This document shows positions 1 through 9,084 of a stretch of DNA of 53,379 nucleotides, piece after piece (the stretch's first letter is position 1; the number at the start of each line of letters is the position of its first letter). The notes beneath the pieces are model-generated. The model saw only the letters and a list, made by a program, of their open reading frames with translations. It ran no database searches and was not told where the DNA came from. The DNA is from Pseudomonas sp. AL03 (GTDB lineage Bacteria; Pseudomonadota; Gammaproteobacteria; Pseudomonadales; Pseudomonadaceae), in assembly GCF_029960815.1 (NCBI RefSeq), contig NZ_JASBRE010000031.1:1-53379 (forward strand). Direction: 5' to 3'. A program made the translations under genes and the position numbers.

Positions 1-272
1 GCCATGGATGGCCGATGGCGGCGGGCCCACGGAGCAGGACCGGAGCGAGGGCATGGCGAGCCTAGGCGAGCCACCGAACGAAAGGGGCAAAAGCCCTTGG
101 TTACTTGGGGCTCTTCCAAGTGACCCGCCGTAAGGGCGGAACCAATAGCCGCCGTTACCGCAGAAACGGATAAGTACACCATCAACAAAAGACAGGTCGG
201 CCGCCTCGCTTTTGCTCTTGTTCCACCGCCCATCGCTACGCATGTGTGTGTGCCTGGAAACACCGAGCTTAA
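1..272. other. Non-coding lead-in, dispersed-repeat-like
   Basis: I see no supported gene in this stretch. It is GC-rich and resembles a sequence scattered through Pseudomonas genomes between genes; read on the minus strand it stays open over part of its length, but without a recognisable product. The usual lactate permease gene (lldP) is not visible before lldD inside the window. The repeat assignment is from memory of the pattern and is weak. Confidence 0.3.
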
Positions 273-365
273 ATGAACAGCATTACCGCAATGCGGGGCG
301 TTTTCGTTAATCTGATCCGACGCTCGACGCAACCATCGCCCCGCCACTCACCCGACCGAGGCCTC

Positions 366-1508
366 ATGATCATTTCATCCGCATCTGACTATCGCGAAGC
401 AGCACGCCGAAAACTCCCGCGTTTTTTGTTTGATTACATTGATGGCGGGGCTTATGCAGAGCATACGCTGAGGGCCAATAGCGCTGATCTGACGGGTATC
501 AGCCTTCGTCAGCGCATTCTGAAAAACGTCGAAACCCTGAGCCTTGAAACCACCCTCTTCGACCAACGACTTTCAATGCCCATCATATTGGCCCCGGTAG
601 GACTGACGGGCATGTTCGCGCGTCGTGGTGAAGTGCAGGCTGTCAAAGCGGCGGAAAATAAAGGCATCCCACTCTGCCTATCAACGGTATCGGTGTGCTC
701 GATCGAAGAGGTCTCAGCTCAAACCCGACAACCCATCTGGTTTCAACTGTATGTGTTGAAAGACCGGGGCTTCATGAAAAATGCACTGGAACGTGCGAAG
801 GCCGCCGGGGTGCAGAACCTCGTTTTTACCGTAGATATGCCCACGCCCGGCGCCCGATACAGGGACGCACACTCGGGCATGTCAGGCCCTTTTGCGGCAT
901 CGCGGCGAATGCTTCAGGCCATGACCAAACCCGACTGGGCATTCAACGTTGGCGTCATGGGACGTCCACACGACCTGGGTAATATCTCGAATTACCTTGG
1001 TAAAGCCGTGACACTCGAAGACTACATGGGCTGGTTGGCCAATAACTTCGACCCTTCGATCAGTTGGAGTGATCTGGAGTGGATTCGTGATTTCTGGAAA
1101 GGCCCGATGATCATCAAAGGCATTCTCGATCCTCAGGACGCCAGAGACGCGGTCAGCTTTGGCGCGGATGGCATTGTCGTGTCGAACCACGGTGGGAGAC
1201 AGCTGGACGGCGTGCTTTCCACCACCAAGGCATTGCCGCCCATCATGCAAGCCATCGGTAATGATCTGACGGTGCTGGTCGACTCGGGAATCCGCTCGGG
1301 GCTTGATGTTGTACGGATGTTGGCGCTGGGAGCAAAAGGCGTATTGCTGGGGCGTTCCATGGCCTATGCATTGGCCGCCGATGGTCAACGCGGGGTGGAG
1401 AATATGCTGGATATCTTCGCCAAGGAAATGCGCGTCGCCATGACCTTGACCGGGGTGACCTCGATTAGTCAGATTGATGAATCCACGCTGGTGGATGCTG
1501 CCCGATGA
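366..1508 (+). CDS. lldD: L-lactate dehydrogenase, FMN-dependent
   Basis: This 380-residue enzyme of the FMN alpha-hydroxy-acid dehydrogenase family oxidises L-lactate to pyruvate at the inner membrane and feeds electrons to quinone. The N-terminus (MIISSASDYREAARRKLPRF) is the normal LldD start, so the ATG at 366, with GAGG just upstream, is preferred over an upstream in-frame ATG at 273. Lys251 and the active-site stretch SNHGGRQLDG (His275, Arg278) are present. The length matches pseudomonad LldD. It stands alone: neither lldP nor a D-lactate dehydrogenase follows, and the next gene is convergent. A strong hairpin terminator lies directly downstream. An S-mandelate or glycolate oxidase-type relative is less likely given the N-terminus. 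Confidence 0.93.
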   Translation: MIISSASDYREAARRKLPRFLFDYIDGGAYAEHTLRANSADLTGISLRQRILKNVETLSLETTLFDQRLSMPIILAPVGLTGMFARRGEVQAVKAAENKGIPLCLSTVSVCSIEEVSAQTRQPIWFQLYVLKDRGFMKNALERAKAAGVQNLVFTVDMPTPGARYRDAHSGMSGPFAASRRMLQAMTKPDWAFNVGVMGRPHDLGNISNYLGKAVTLEDYMGWLANNFDPSISWSDLEWIRDFWKGPMIIKGILDPQDARDAVSFGADGIVVSNHGGRQLDGVLSTTKALPPIMQAIGNDLTVLVDSGIRSGLDVVRMLALGAKGVLLGRSMAYALAADGQRGVENMLDIFAKEMRVAMTLTGVTSISQIDESTLVDAAR

Positions 1509-1528
1509 GCTGAACACCTGACCTTGAA

Positions 1529-1555
1529 AACGCCGCGCCAATGCGCGGCGTTTTC
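1529..1555. terminator. Bidirectional intrinsic terminator lldD / DUF427
   Basis: A perfect 10-bp stem (1529-1538 pairs with 1543-1552) with a CAAT loop is followed by a short T-run. The flanking A/T residues let it serve both the lldD transcript and the convergent DUF427 gene. Confidence 0.8.
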
Positions 1556-1577
1556 GTAAATGTCTGAAAAGCGGCCA

Positions 1578-1946
1578 TCACTCGACGTCTTTGAGAACCT
1601 CAAAGATCACTTGATCGGGATAAAACGCCATGTAGCCGCGAATCTGTTCTACCGACACTTTTGGGTCTTCATAGCTCCACACCGCATTAGCGCCTTCATG
1701 TCCCGGAATTTGCAGGCTGAAATAGTTGGCATCGCCCTTGTAGGGGCAATAGCTCGTGTGATCGGTGCGGGCATAGTACTTTTCATCGATGTCCTCGCGC
1801 GGTACGTAATACACCGGAGGATAGTTGGCCTCGAGCAACACCAGCGCCCGTGCGGACGCGGCCACCTGAATACCGTGAAACTTTACAAGCAGGCAGCCCG
1901 GCTGCTCTGCGATGGTGATGACAGGACTAGGACCGGAGGTTTTCAT
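1578..1946 (-). CDS. DUF427 domain protein
   Basis: A 122-residue protein of the DUF427 family, small single-domain proteins of unknown biochemical role. The typical motifs are visible: YYVPREDI, the SYCPYKGDANYF stretch and a C-terminal YPDQVIFEV. The start at 1946 is chosen because AGGAG lies seven bases upstream and the protein then begins at the usual family N-terminus; the longer reading frame runs into REP-like sequence. It is a single gene, convergent with lldD. The function is unknown. Confidence 0.85.
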   Translation of the reverse strand: MKTSGPSPVITIAEQPGCLLVKFHGIQVAASARALVLLEANYPPVYYVPREDIDEKYYARTDHTSYCPYKGDANYFSLQIPGHEGANAVWSYEDPKVSVEQIRGYMAFYPDQVIFEVLKDVE

Positions 1947-1978
1947 CGGATTCTCCTGGATTATCGGGAGCGCCCACG

Positions 1979-2025
1979 CTCCTGTGGCGAGGGGGCTTGC
2001 CCCCGATGGCTGCGAAGCAGCCCAA
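1979..2025. repeat. REP-like palindrome
   Basis: The sequence contains the common Pseudomonas core GGCGAGGGGGCTTGCCCC followed by GCTGCGAAGCAGC. Both parts are small palindromes. Related copies occur at 14237-14268 and near 35345. Confidence 0.7.
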
Positions 2026-2117
2026 AAAACTGCGACCGCGATTAATAGGTATACCTCATGTTTCCGTACCGCGACTGCTTCACAGCCGAACGGGGCGGTG
2101 CGGCGTTCCAAAAGCCA

Positions 2118-2279
2118 TCAGCGGGAGTTAAACCATGACCCTGGGGAACGCGTCAGCGGCATGTGCGCCGCCACCAACTCAATAAACACCCGCAGCTTCG
2201 GCGGCACCTGCCGCCCGGAGGGCCAGAGCAAATTGAACTGGTTATCTGTATATCCATACAGATAAAGGTTGCTCCAATC
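2118..2279 (-). pseudogene. LysR-family regulator, C-terminal remnant
   Basis: About 54 codons stay open and end in TGA at 2118. The encoded tail contains NLLWPSGRQVPPKLRVFIEL, which is the typical C-terminal end of LysR-type regulators. A stop lies immediately upstream, and no DNA-binding or effector domain is present before topB. I read it as the stump of a deleted regulator. It could be a chance match, but the WPSGR..PPKLRVFI pattern is characteristic. Confidence 0.6.
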
Positions 2280-2332
2280 TCATTCCCTGCGCATTCTGTT
2301 CACCTCTTCAAACCGACTGAACGATGGTGGTT

Positions 2333-4282
2333 ATGCGGCTGTACCTCTGTGAAAAACCTTCCCAGGCCAAAGACATTGCGGCCGTCCTCGGCGCCAAACG
2401 TCGCGGCGACGGCTGCTGGCTGGGAACGGACGTCACGGTGACCTGGTGCATCGGCCATCTGCTGGAAACCGCGCCGCCGGACGCCTATGACGCGCGTTAC
2501 AAGCGTTGGGTGCTGGCGGATCTACCGATCATTCCAGAGAAGTGGAAAATGACCGTCAAACCGCGCACGGCCAGCCAATACAAAGCGGTCAAGCGGCTGC
2601 TCGGTGAGGCCACCGAACTGGTGATTGCCACCGACGCCGACCGTGAGGGCGAGATGATCGCCCGAGAACTGGTGGAGCATTGCCGTTATCGCGGGCCGAT
2701 CCAGCGGCTATGGCTGTCGGCGCTGGACGATGCGTCGATCCGCAAGGCATTGGCAGCCCTGAAGCCGGGGGCCGAGACCTTTAGTCTTTATCATTCGGCA
2801 CTCGGACGTTCCCGCGCCGACTGGCTGATCGGGATGAACATGAGCCGGCTGTTCACGTTGCTGGGGCGTCAGTCCGGTTATCAAGGCGTATTACCGGTCG
2901 GTCGGGTACAAACGCCCACCCTGCGCCTGGTGGTGGATCGCGATCGCAGCATCGCCGATTTCGTACCGGTCGCCTATTGGGCCATCGATGTGCAACTGCT
3001 GCACGACGGTACCGCGTTCACCGCCCAGTGGCGCGCGGCCTCCGAGGTTTGCGACGATCAGGATCGCTGCCTGAATCAAGCGTTGGCGCAGCAAGCAGCG
3101 GCGGCGATTGGCAGCGCGGCGAGTGCTCGGGTCATCAAACTGCGCACCGAGCGGATGCGCGAAGTGGCACCCCTGCCCTTCGATCTGGGCACCTTGCAGG
3201 AAGTCTGCTCGAAGAAACTCGGGCTCGGCGCTCAGGAAACCCTCGACATCGCCCAGGCCCTGTACGAAACCCACAAAGTCATCACCTATCCGCGCAGCGA
3301 CTGCGGTTATCTGCCCGTAAGTCAGCACAGCGAAGCACCGGGCATTCTTGCCGCGCTGAGGCAGGCTGATCCGGCACTGAACGCCTTGAACGATTTCCTG
3401 GAGCCTCAGCGCCGCTCACGGGCCTGGAACGATGCCAAGGTCAGCGCTCACCACGGCATCATCCCCACCGCTGCGGCGAAAAACCTCGAGCGACTGGCGG
3501 GCAAGCAGCGGGCGGTCTACACCCTGATCCGCGCGCGTTATCTGGCGCAGTTTCTGCCCAACCATGAATACGACCGGACCCAGGCCGACTTCGACTGCGC
3601 CGGTGAAGCCTTGCGTGCCGTCGGCAAGCAAATCGTCGAGCCCGGCTGGAAGCGCGCCCTGCCCGAGGCCCTCGCCCCGGCCAGGGGCCGCGAAGTACCG
3701 GCGCCGCAAACACTGCCGGCATTGGCCCAAGGGCGTGACTGCGCGGTGGCCGACGTAAAGCTCAAGGACCTCTGGACGCAACCGCCCAAACCGTTCACCG
3801 AAGGCGATCTGATCAAGGCGATGAAGAACGTCGCCAAACTGGTAGAAGATCCGTTACTGAAGCAGAAACTCAAGGACACCACCGGCATCGGCACTGAAGC
3901 GACCCGTGCCTCGATCATCCAGGGCCTGCTCGACCGTGGTTATCTGATCAAGAACGGCAAGGCCCTGGCCGCTACCCCGGCCGCTTTCAGCCTGATCGAT
4001 GCCGTGCCGCGTGCCATCGCCGACCCGGGGACCACGGCGATTTGGGAGCAGGCGCTGGACATGGTGCAGAGCGGCGAGATGAGCCTGGAAGAATTCGTCA
4101 CCAAGCAGGCCGCGTGGATGAGCAAACAGGTCGCCCGTTGCGCCGGCCTGAGCCTGACCATCAGCGGGCCGGCAAGCCCCGCCGGGCGCGGTGCCACGCC
4201 GTGGAAAAACAAACGCAAGCCCGCCAAACGCAAGCCCTCGACGGGCACTAAACGTGTGGTAAAACCGGCAAGCAAGGCTTGA
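2333..4282 (+). CDS. topB: DNA topoisomerase III
   Basis: A type IA topoisomerase of 649 residues (family about 650) that relaxes and decatenates DNA by passing strands through a single-strand break. The TOPRIM domain at the N-terminus shows the CEKPSQ start and the DADREGE acidic motif. The catalytic tyrosine lies in THKVITYPRSDC (about residue 319). The tail is rich in Lys and Arg, a likely DNA-binding extension. MRLYLCEKPSQ is the family start, so 2333 is used; an in-frame ATG nine bases upstream is possible. It is a single gene beside a decayed LysR regulator, with a glutathione transferase next on the same strand. Confidence 0.95.
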   Translation: MRLYLCEKPSQAKDIAAVLGAKRRGDGCWLGTDVTVTWCIGHLLETAPPDAYDARYKRWVLADLPIIPEKWKMTVKPRTASQYKAVKRLLGEATELVIATDADREGEMIARELVEHCRYRGPIQRLWLSALDDASIRKALAALKPGAETFSLYHSALGRSRADWLIGMNMSRLFTLLGRQSGYQGVLPVGRVQTPTLRLVVDRDRSIADFVPVAYWAIDVQLLHDGTAFTAQWRAASEVCDDQDRCLNQALAQQAAAAIGSAASARVIKLRTERMREVAPLPFDLGTLQEVCSKKLGLGAQETLDIAQALYETHKVITYPRSDCGYLPVSQHSEAPGILAALRQADPALNALNDFLEPQRRSRAWNDAKVSAHHGIIPTAAAKNLERLAGKQRAVYTLIRARYLAQFLPNHEYDRTQADFDCAGEALRAVGKQIVEPGWKRALPEALAPARGREVPAPQTLPALAQGRDCAVADVKLKDLWTQPPKPFTEGDLIKAMKNVAKLVEDPLLKQKLKDTTGIGTEATRASIIQGLLDRGYLIKNGKALAATPAAFSLIDAVPRAIADPGTTAIWEQALDMVQSGEMSLEEFVTKQAAWMSKQVARCAGLSLTISGPASPAGRGATPWKNKRKPAKRKPSTGTKRVVKPASKA

Positions 4283-4360
4283 CGGCACTTCGAGCGAGCT
4301 AAAAAGGTCTACTGTTCTTCAAGCCCAGCGACAGCCCCACTTTCTGATAAGGCATCGACC

Positions 4361-4990
4361 ATGATTATCGTGCATCACCTGAACAACTCCCGTTCCCAGC
4401 GGATTCTCTGGTTGCTGGAAGAACTGGCGATCCCTTACGAGCTGAAACGTTATCAGCGCGACCCGAAGACCAACCTGGCACCGCCGGAATTGAAAGCGAT
4501 CAATGCCCTGGGTAAATCACCGGTCATAGAAGATGGCGCGCAGAAGCTGATCGAGTCCTCCGCGATCATCGACTACATGATTCGCCGCCATGGCGACGGG
4601 CGCCTGCAACCCGATCCGTCCACCCCCGCCTATGATGAATACGTGCAGTGGCTGCATTTCGCCGAAGGTTCGGCCATGTTGCCACTGATGTTGAACCTGT
4701 ACGTGGGGCGTCTTGGTGACGCCGGCGCGCCGTTGCATCCGCGGATCGACTCGGAGGTGGCCAACTACCTGGGCTACCTCGACACGGCGCTGAGCCAGTC
4801 CGATTACCTGCTGGGCGATGAGTGCAGCGCCGCCGACATCCAGATGAGTTTTATCGGCGAGATCGCCAGAGCCCAGGGCAAGCTCGGCGACTATCCTCAT
4901 ATAGCGTCCTGGATTGCACGCTTCCAGGCTCGCCCGGCCTATCAAGCCGCACTGAAAAAAGGTGGGAAATACGATTTCGCCCCGCACTGA
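4361..4990 (+). CDS. Glutathione S-transferase
   Basis: A 209-residue cytosolic glutathione S-transferase. The N-terminal thioredoxin-like domain (about 1-80) carries NNSRSQRILWLLEEL and the ESSAIIDY glutathione-binding motif. The C-terminal helical domain (about 85-205) contains the usual SAADIQMSF stretch. Its likely role is conjugation of glutathione to electrophiles, but the substrate cannot be told from sequence. It may be transcribed with the GNAT gene that starts 20 bp after its stop. Confidence 0.93.
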   Translation: MIIVHHLNNSRSQRILWLLEELAIPYELKRYQRDPKTNLAPPELKAINALGKSPVIEDGAQKLIESSAIIDYMIRRHGDGRLQPDPSTPAYDEYVQWLHFAEGSAMLPLMLNLYVGRLGDAGAPLHPRIDSEVANYLGYLDTALSQSDYLLGDECSAADIQMSFIGEIARAQGKLGDYPHIASWIARFQARPAYQAALKKGGKYDFAPH

Positions 4991-5010
4991 GTGCCTCAGG
5001 AGCCCCCCGC

Positions 5011-5514
5011 ATGCCCTTGATAGAACTGCACGCTGCCCAGCGCGACGAACTGGAAACGATTGAAAACCTGATGCAGTTCTATCTGTATGACTTCAGCGAG
5101 TGGCTGCCGCTGAAGCTCGGGGAGCATGGCTTCTTCAATGCACAGCCTAAACCGGGTTACTGGCGCAAGCCCGCAACCAGACCGTTTCTGATCAAGGTCG
5201 ACGGCGAATTGGCCGGTTTCGTGACCGTGGACGACGAAATCCATACCCACGGCGCCGAGCACAACATTGGCTACTTTTTTGTCAGTCGACGCTTTCGTGG
5301 CCAAGGCGTCGCGAAATTCGTCGTTTCCACCCTCTCGAGCCGGTTCCCCGGTCAATGGCAAATTTTCCACCTCGACGCGAACCAGCCTGCGCGGGCGTTC
5401 TGGGCCCGGGTCATAGCTAATCTCACCCATGGCGAGTTCACCCTGCATCAGCTATCGGTAGACGGTTATCCCTGCACCTTTTACCGATTCCAGATATCGC
5501 CGCCATCGTCCTGA
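5011..5514 (+). CDS. GNAT-family N-acetyltransferase
   Basis: A 167-residue protein with a GNAT fold. The acetyl-CoA-binding loop is seen as SRRFRGQGVAKFVV around residues 90-104, after the strand NIGYFFV. The start at 5011 is preferred because CAGGAG precedes it, although the frame stays open far upstream inside the GST gene. The substrate is unknown. The close spacing suggests co-transcription with the upstream GST. Confidence 0.85.
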   Translation: MPLIELHAAQRDELETIENLMQFYLYDFSEWLPLKLGEHGFFNAQPKPGYWRKPATRPFLIKVDGELAGFVTVDDEIHTHGAEHNIGYFFVSRRFRGQGVAKFVVSTLSSRFPGQWQIFHLDANQPARAFWARVIANLTHGEFTLHQLSVDGYPCTFYRFQISPPSS

Positions 5515-6034
5515 CTGGCGCCTTCCGATCGCGCTTTTTAATTCCAAACGACTTTGTCCGACAATATGTAGTGACCAAAAATAATCACTACAAAACCGTT
5601 GACGCGTCCGATTTGCCCTTGCATGATGCAGACATCTCCCCGATCGGGAGTACAGGCAACACGTTTGAACAAGCTCGTCTGACCGCCGAGCTGTTTTTCC
5701 CGGATACACGCTGCCCACAAGGCAGATTGAAGAAGCTGACCTGGCCTGAACGTCCAGTACAAGGACGAGAAACGCTGGCGATCAATCCTCATGAAGCTTG
5801 TGGCCGACCCTGAAAATGTCGGCAGTGGCCTGAAGGTTTTCGCTGCTTCTCCTCGTTGTGACGCTATTGCGTAGCAGTTATTCAACACGACTACATGCAA
5901 CAGATGCGTGACCCCGTCAATTTGGCGGCCGACCGCTGACGTCCTGGTTTCGGTGCCAGGGATCAACTAACCGATGGGCTACCTGTATTAGCGAATCAAC
6001 TTTGAAAGATCACCAAATGGTCAAGGGGCTTACT
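5515..6034. other. 520-bp stretch without a supported gene
   Basis: A 142-codon minus-strand frame (5538-5966) and an 80-codon plus-strand frame (5571-5813) overlap here. Neither has a clear ribosome binding site, a known motif or convincing protein composition. The base composition differs slightly from the flanks. This may be the scar of an insertion or an undescribed gene. I recognise nothing in it. Confidence 0.4.
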
Positions 6035-6364
6035 ATGAATCTGAACAATCAACCCACTATCGATGAACTGGCTCATCTGTTCGCTGCGCAAAAAGACAGC
6101 CATGACAGCCATATTCTGTGGATCAGCAAGTCGGGCCAGGTGCATATCGACTGCCTGTCGCCTCACGCCCATGAAGCGGAGTTCGACAAGAACAACCAGA
6201 ACCTGCTCGCCCGACTGAAGATGTACCGTCGCGGCCAAGGCTATGTCGGCAAGAAAGCCGCGGCCGACAAGGACTTCATCGGTCATGTTCTGCAAACGCT
6301 GAAACAGGCGTGGGCATCGATGCAGTACCAGAACGAAGTTCGGGTGATTGATCGGTTCTCCTGA
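6035..6364 (+). CDS. Conserved hypothetical protein
   Basis: A 109-residue soluble protein beginning MNLNNQPTIDELAHLFAAQK, with AAGGGG eight bases before the ATG. It has no signal peptide or membrane segment and is rich in charged residues. I do not recognise a domain, though the style is that of small pseudomonad proteins. It is followed by a strong terminator, so it is probably a single-gene unit. Confidence 0.75.
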   Translation: MNLNNQPTIDELAHLFAAQKDSHDSHILWISKSGQVHIDCLSPHAHEAEFDKNNQNLLARLKMYRRGQGYVGKKAAADKDFIGHVLQTLKQAWASMQYQNEVRVIDRFS

Positions 6365-6397
6365 TACCTCCCAGGGTTTTATTCCACACCCCTCCAT

Positions 6398-6435
6398 AAA
6401 AAGGCCCCGCTCGTCACATCGAGCGGGGCCTTTTT
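6398..6435 (+). terminator. Intrinsic terminator
   Basis: A 15-bp stem (6398-6412 pairs with 6421-6435), GC-rich in its centre, ends in a run of five T. It closes the small gene at 6035-6364. Confidence 0.9.
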
Positions 6436-6501
6436 GTTTGTCTCGTGCGCACCAAACAACGCTATCGTTAACCGTGCGCACTGGATCATTGGAGGTTTGC
6501 G

Positions 6502-6804
6502 ATGAAAAAACATCTGACGGGCTTGCTGTTGCTGGTGATGGCCAGTGCTGCCCATGCAAACAGCGTCCCCGGAGTTCCCTCATTCAATATGGACTGCCCC
6601 GGAAACATCGTCGTCCAGGCGGATCAGGACGGGCCGGTATTAATCAACAGCAAGGAAGCCGCCACCAAAGCCATCAACGATCGCCGCTTCGAAGCCAAGG
6701 GTTCGGGCTACACAATCTCGATCATCCTCGCCGATGATGAATCGGTCACGGTGTCCTCCACTGGCAAGACGCCCAATGGCATGTGCCAATCAATGGATGA
6801 CTGA
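6502..6804 (+). CDS. Small secreted/periplasmic protein
   Basis: A 100-residue protein with a clear Sec signal peptide (MKKHLTGLLLLVMASAAHA, cleavage after AHA), leaving a mature protein of about 80 residues with two cysteines. GGAGG lies nine bases before the ATG. The family is not recognised. Its 3' end overlaps the 3' end of the convergent cynR gene by 15 bp. Confidence 0.8.
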   Translation: MKKHLTGLLLLVMASAAHANSVPGVPSFNMDCPGNIVVQADQDGPVLINSKEAATKAINDRRFEAKGSGYTISIILADDESVTVSSTGKTPNGMCQSMDD

Positions 6805-7695
6805 CGTCGTCGACTCACCGGTAGCCGCACCCAACACCAGCTCCATAAACGCCACCGACGCCGCACTGTGATAGTTGTTTTTGCGTCGAAGCAGCGCGGC
6901 CCCTCTTTTGGGCGCTTCACCCAGCAACGGGATTTTGCGCAACGCGCGGTCCTGGGTGGCAATGGGCTCCGGAAGGATAGTGGCGATGGCCGTGTGCCGA
7001 ATGACTTCCAGCAAGGTGCTCACCGAGTTGACCTCGATCACCACGCTCGGCGTGATCTGCTCCTGGGCAAAGTACGCGTCAATGCGGGTGCGGGTAACGA
7101 AGTCCGGAGCCAACAGCGCGAATTGCAGTTGCGCCACCTCTTCAGCGGACAACGCCACCTGGCTTTCGTATAACGGGTGATCGCGCCCCACCATGACGCC
7201 CAACGTTTCGGTAAACGCCGGGATGGACTCGATGTCGGCATTTCTGACCTGGGTAAACGCGATGGCGATGTCCAGTGAGTCATCCACCAGACCGGCTTCG
7301 ATGTCATCCATCGACAGCTCGAAAATCTGCAGATGGATGTTCGGAAAGCGCGCCACGTAATCGCGCACCAACGGCCCCACCAGGTACGCCATGAACGTTG
7401 GCGTCATGGCCAGCCGCAAGGTCCCGCGAGATAAGTCCTTCACGTCATGCAGCGCACGTTTACCTGCCTCCAGTTCCACCAGCACCCGACGAGCGCATTC
7501 GATGTAGGCCTGTCCCGCATCGGTGGGTTTCACCCTGCGCGAGGTCCGGTCAAACAGGCTCACGCCCAGGGTTTCTTCCAGTTGCCGAATCTGTTGGGAC
7601 AGGGTCGGTTGCGAGACGTGAAGCGCCTCGGCGGCACGGGTGAAACCGCCGCGGTCGGCCACCGCCAGCAAATAGCGCAAATGTCGTAGCAGCAT
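6790..7695 (-). CDS. cynR: LysR-type regulator of the cyanate genes (CynR)
   Basis: A 301-residue LysR regulator. The winged HTH is N-terminal (GFTRAAEALHVSQPTLSQQIRQLE), followed by the effector-binding domain. It is divergently placed from cynS with 123 bp between them, the classic arrangement in which CynR, with cyanate as inducer, activates cynS and cynT. The assignment rests on context plus the full-length LysR sequence. Its stop codon lies inside the end of the convergent secreted-protein gene. Confidence 0.88.
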   Translation of the reverse strand: MLLRHLRYLLAVADRGGFTRAAEALHVSQPTLSQQIRQLEETLGVSLFDRTSRRVKPTDAGQAYIECARRVLVELEAGKRALHDVKDLSRGTLRLAMTPTFMAYLVGPLVRDYVARFPNIHLQIFELSMDDIEAGLVDDSLDIAIAFTQVRNADIESIPAFTETLGVMVGRDHPLYESQVALSAEEVAQLQFALLAPDFVTRTRIDAYFAQEQITPSVVIEVNSVSTLLEVIRHTAIATILPEPIATQDRALRKIPLLGEAPKRGAALLRRKNNYHSAASVAFMELVLGAATGESTTSVIH

Positions 7696-7705
7696 GGGGA
7701 ATTAC

Positions 7706-7731
7706 CAACTATAGGCTGTGCTTATGCGTTG
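7706..7731. promoter_or_regulatory. Candidate CynR operator
   Basis: An imperfect dyad with CAAC and GTTG ends and ATAGGC/GCTTAT inner parts lies in the cynR-cynS divergent region, 11 bp from the cynR start. Its placement fits a LysR regulatory site for autoregulation and activation. It is read by eye only. Confidence 0.4.
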
Positions 7732-7818
7732 CATTGTATATCGGTCTTGGACGCTATGGATCGATCGACAGAAGATTGCTCCACACCCAAGCCATACCAC
7801 CCCTACAGGAGAAACCCC

Positions 7819-8286
7819 ATGCAACAGTCCCACGCTTACAACGACCCAAGTCTGGCCCTGACCACGTCTATCCTCGATGCAAAAGCGCGTAAAAACCTGT
7901 CCTGGCAGGACCTGACCGACGGCACCGGCCTGGGTCTGGCCTACGTCACCGCCGCCCTGCTCGGTCAGCACCCACTGCCGGAAAGCGCCGCCAAAGTCAT
8001 TGGCGAAAAACTGGACCTGGACGCCGACGCCGTGGCCCGCCTGCAGATCATCCCGTTGCGCGGAAGCCTCTCGGGTGTCCCGACCGACCCGACCATCTAT
8101 CGCTTCTACGAAATGATCCAGATTTACGGCACCACCTTGAAAGCCCTGGTTCATGAACAATTCGGCGACGGCATCATCAGTGCGATCAACTTCAAGCTCG
8201 ACATAAAGAAAGTCGAAGACCCGGAAGGCGGGTCCCGCGCAGTGATTACCCTCGACGGCAAGTTCCTGCCACTGCGTCCTTTCTAA
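7819..8286 (+). CDS. cynS: Cyanate hydratase (cyanase)
   Basis: Cyanase converts cyanate and bicarbonate to ammonia and two CO2 (via carbamate), for detoxification and nitrogen supply. The 155-residue length matches the family (156 in E. coli). The helical N-terminal domain is followed by the catalytic C-terminal domain. The active-site residues Arg95, Glu98 (YRFYE) and Ser121 (GIISAINF) are all present. AGGAGA precedes the ATG at 7819; the longer frame is not used. It is paired with a carbonic anhydrase that regenerates bicarbonate. Confidence 0.97.
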   Translation: MQQSHAYNDPSLALTTSILDAKARKNLSWQDLTDGTGLGLAYVTAALLGQHPLPESAAKVIGEKLDLDADAVARLQIIPLRGSLSGVPTDPTIYRFYEMIQIYGTTLKALVHEQFGDGIISAINFKLDIKKVEDPEGGSRAVITLDGKFLPLRPF

Positions 8287-8299
8287 GTTCTGCGAGGAC

Positions 8300-8352
8300 T
8301 TCGTCCGAACGCGGCCCGCCTCGGACGCAGCCTCGCGGGCTCGGCAGCTGCT
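8300..8352. repeat. REP-like element between cynS and cynT
   Basis: This matches half of the doublets at 12340-12498 and 49211-49354 (GCAGCCTCG...CGGCAGCTGCTAC). It sits within the 104-bp cynS-cynT gap and may dampen expression of the distal gene or stabilise the proximal message. Confidence 0.6.
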
Positions 8353-8390
8353 ACAAAATATTCATTCGACTCACGCATGAGGACATCGCC

Positions 8391-9053
8391 ATGAAAGCGC
8401 TCATCGAAGGTTTTTTGAAGTTCCAGAAGGAAGCCTTTCCGCAACGCACCGACCTGTTCAAACACTTGGCCACCACCCAGCATCCGGGTACGTTGTTCAT
8501 CACCTGTTCCGACAGCCGTGTCGTGCCGGAACTGCTGACCCAACAAGAACCCGGTGAACTGTTTGTGATCCGCAACGCCGGCAATATCGTGCCCTCTTAC
8601 AGCCCGCACCCCGGCGGTGTATCGGCCACGGTCGAATATGCGGTCGCGGTGCTCGGCGTTACTGACATTGTGATCTGTGGGCATTCAGACTGTGGCGCCA
8701 TGACTGCCGTCGCGACGTGCACCTGCATGGACCACCTGCCCGCTGTCAGCGGCTGGTTGCAACATGCCGAGTCGGCGAAAGTCATCAACGAATCCCGTCC
8801 TCACGCGAGTGATGCGGCGAAGGTGAGTTCAATGGTTCGGGAGAATGTCATCGCGCAACTGGCCAATATCCAGACGCACCCAAGCGTGCGCCTGGCTCAG
8901 GAGAAAGGCCTGTTGAATTTGCACGGTTGGGTCTACGACATCGAGACCGGTTCGGTCGACGCCCGGGATGCCAACAGCCGCCGTTTCGTGGGGCTCGCCG
9001 AGTATCTGGACACCTGCGCCCTTCAAACTCGATCCGTAGAAGCAGCAGCCTGA
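8391..9053 (+). CDS. cynT: Beta-class carbonic anhydrase
   Basis: A 220-residue beta carbonic anhydrase that hydrates CO2 to bicarbonate and so replaces the bicarbonate used by cyanase. The zinc ligands Cys39, His98 and Cys101 and the Asp41-Arg43 dyad are visible in TCSDSRV and GHSDCGAM. A glycine-rich HPGGVSATVEYAV stretch is typical of the class. It lies 104 bp after cynS with a REP-like palindrome between. The gene order is cynS-cynT, whereas E. coli has cynT-cynS. Confidence 0.95.
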   Translation: MKALIEGFLKFQKEAFPQRTDLFKHLATTQHPGTLFITCSDSRVVPELLTQQEPGELFVIRNAGNIVPSYSPHPGGVSATVEYAVAVLGVTDIVICGHSDCGAMTAVATCTCMDHLPAVSGWLQHAESAKVINESRPHASDAAKVSSMVRENVIAQLANIQTHPSVRLAQEKGLLNLHGWVYDIETGSVDARDANSRRFVGLAEYLDTCALQTRSVEAAA

Positions 9054-9084
9054 AGCTTAATCCACTTGCCGCGAGATGATCGAT

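Noticed and set aside
5538..5966. 142-codon minus-strand frame as a gene
   Set aside because: No ribosome site, no known motif and unusual composition; kept only as an unexplained gap.
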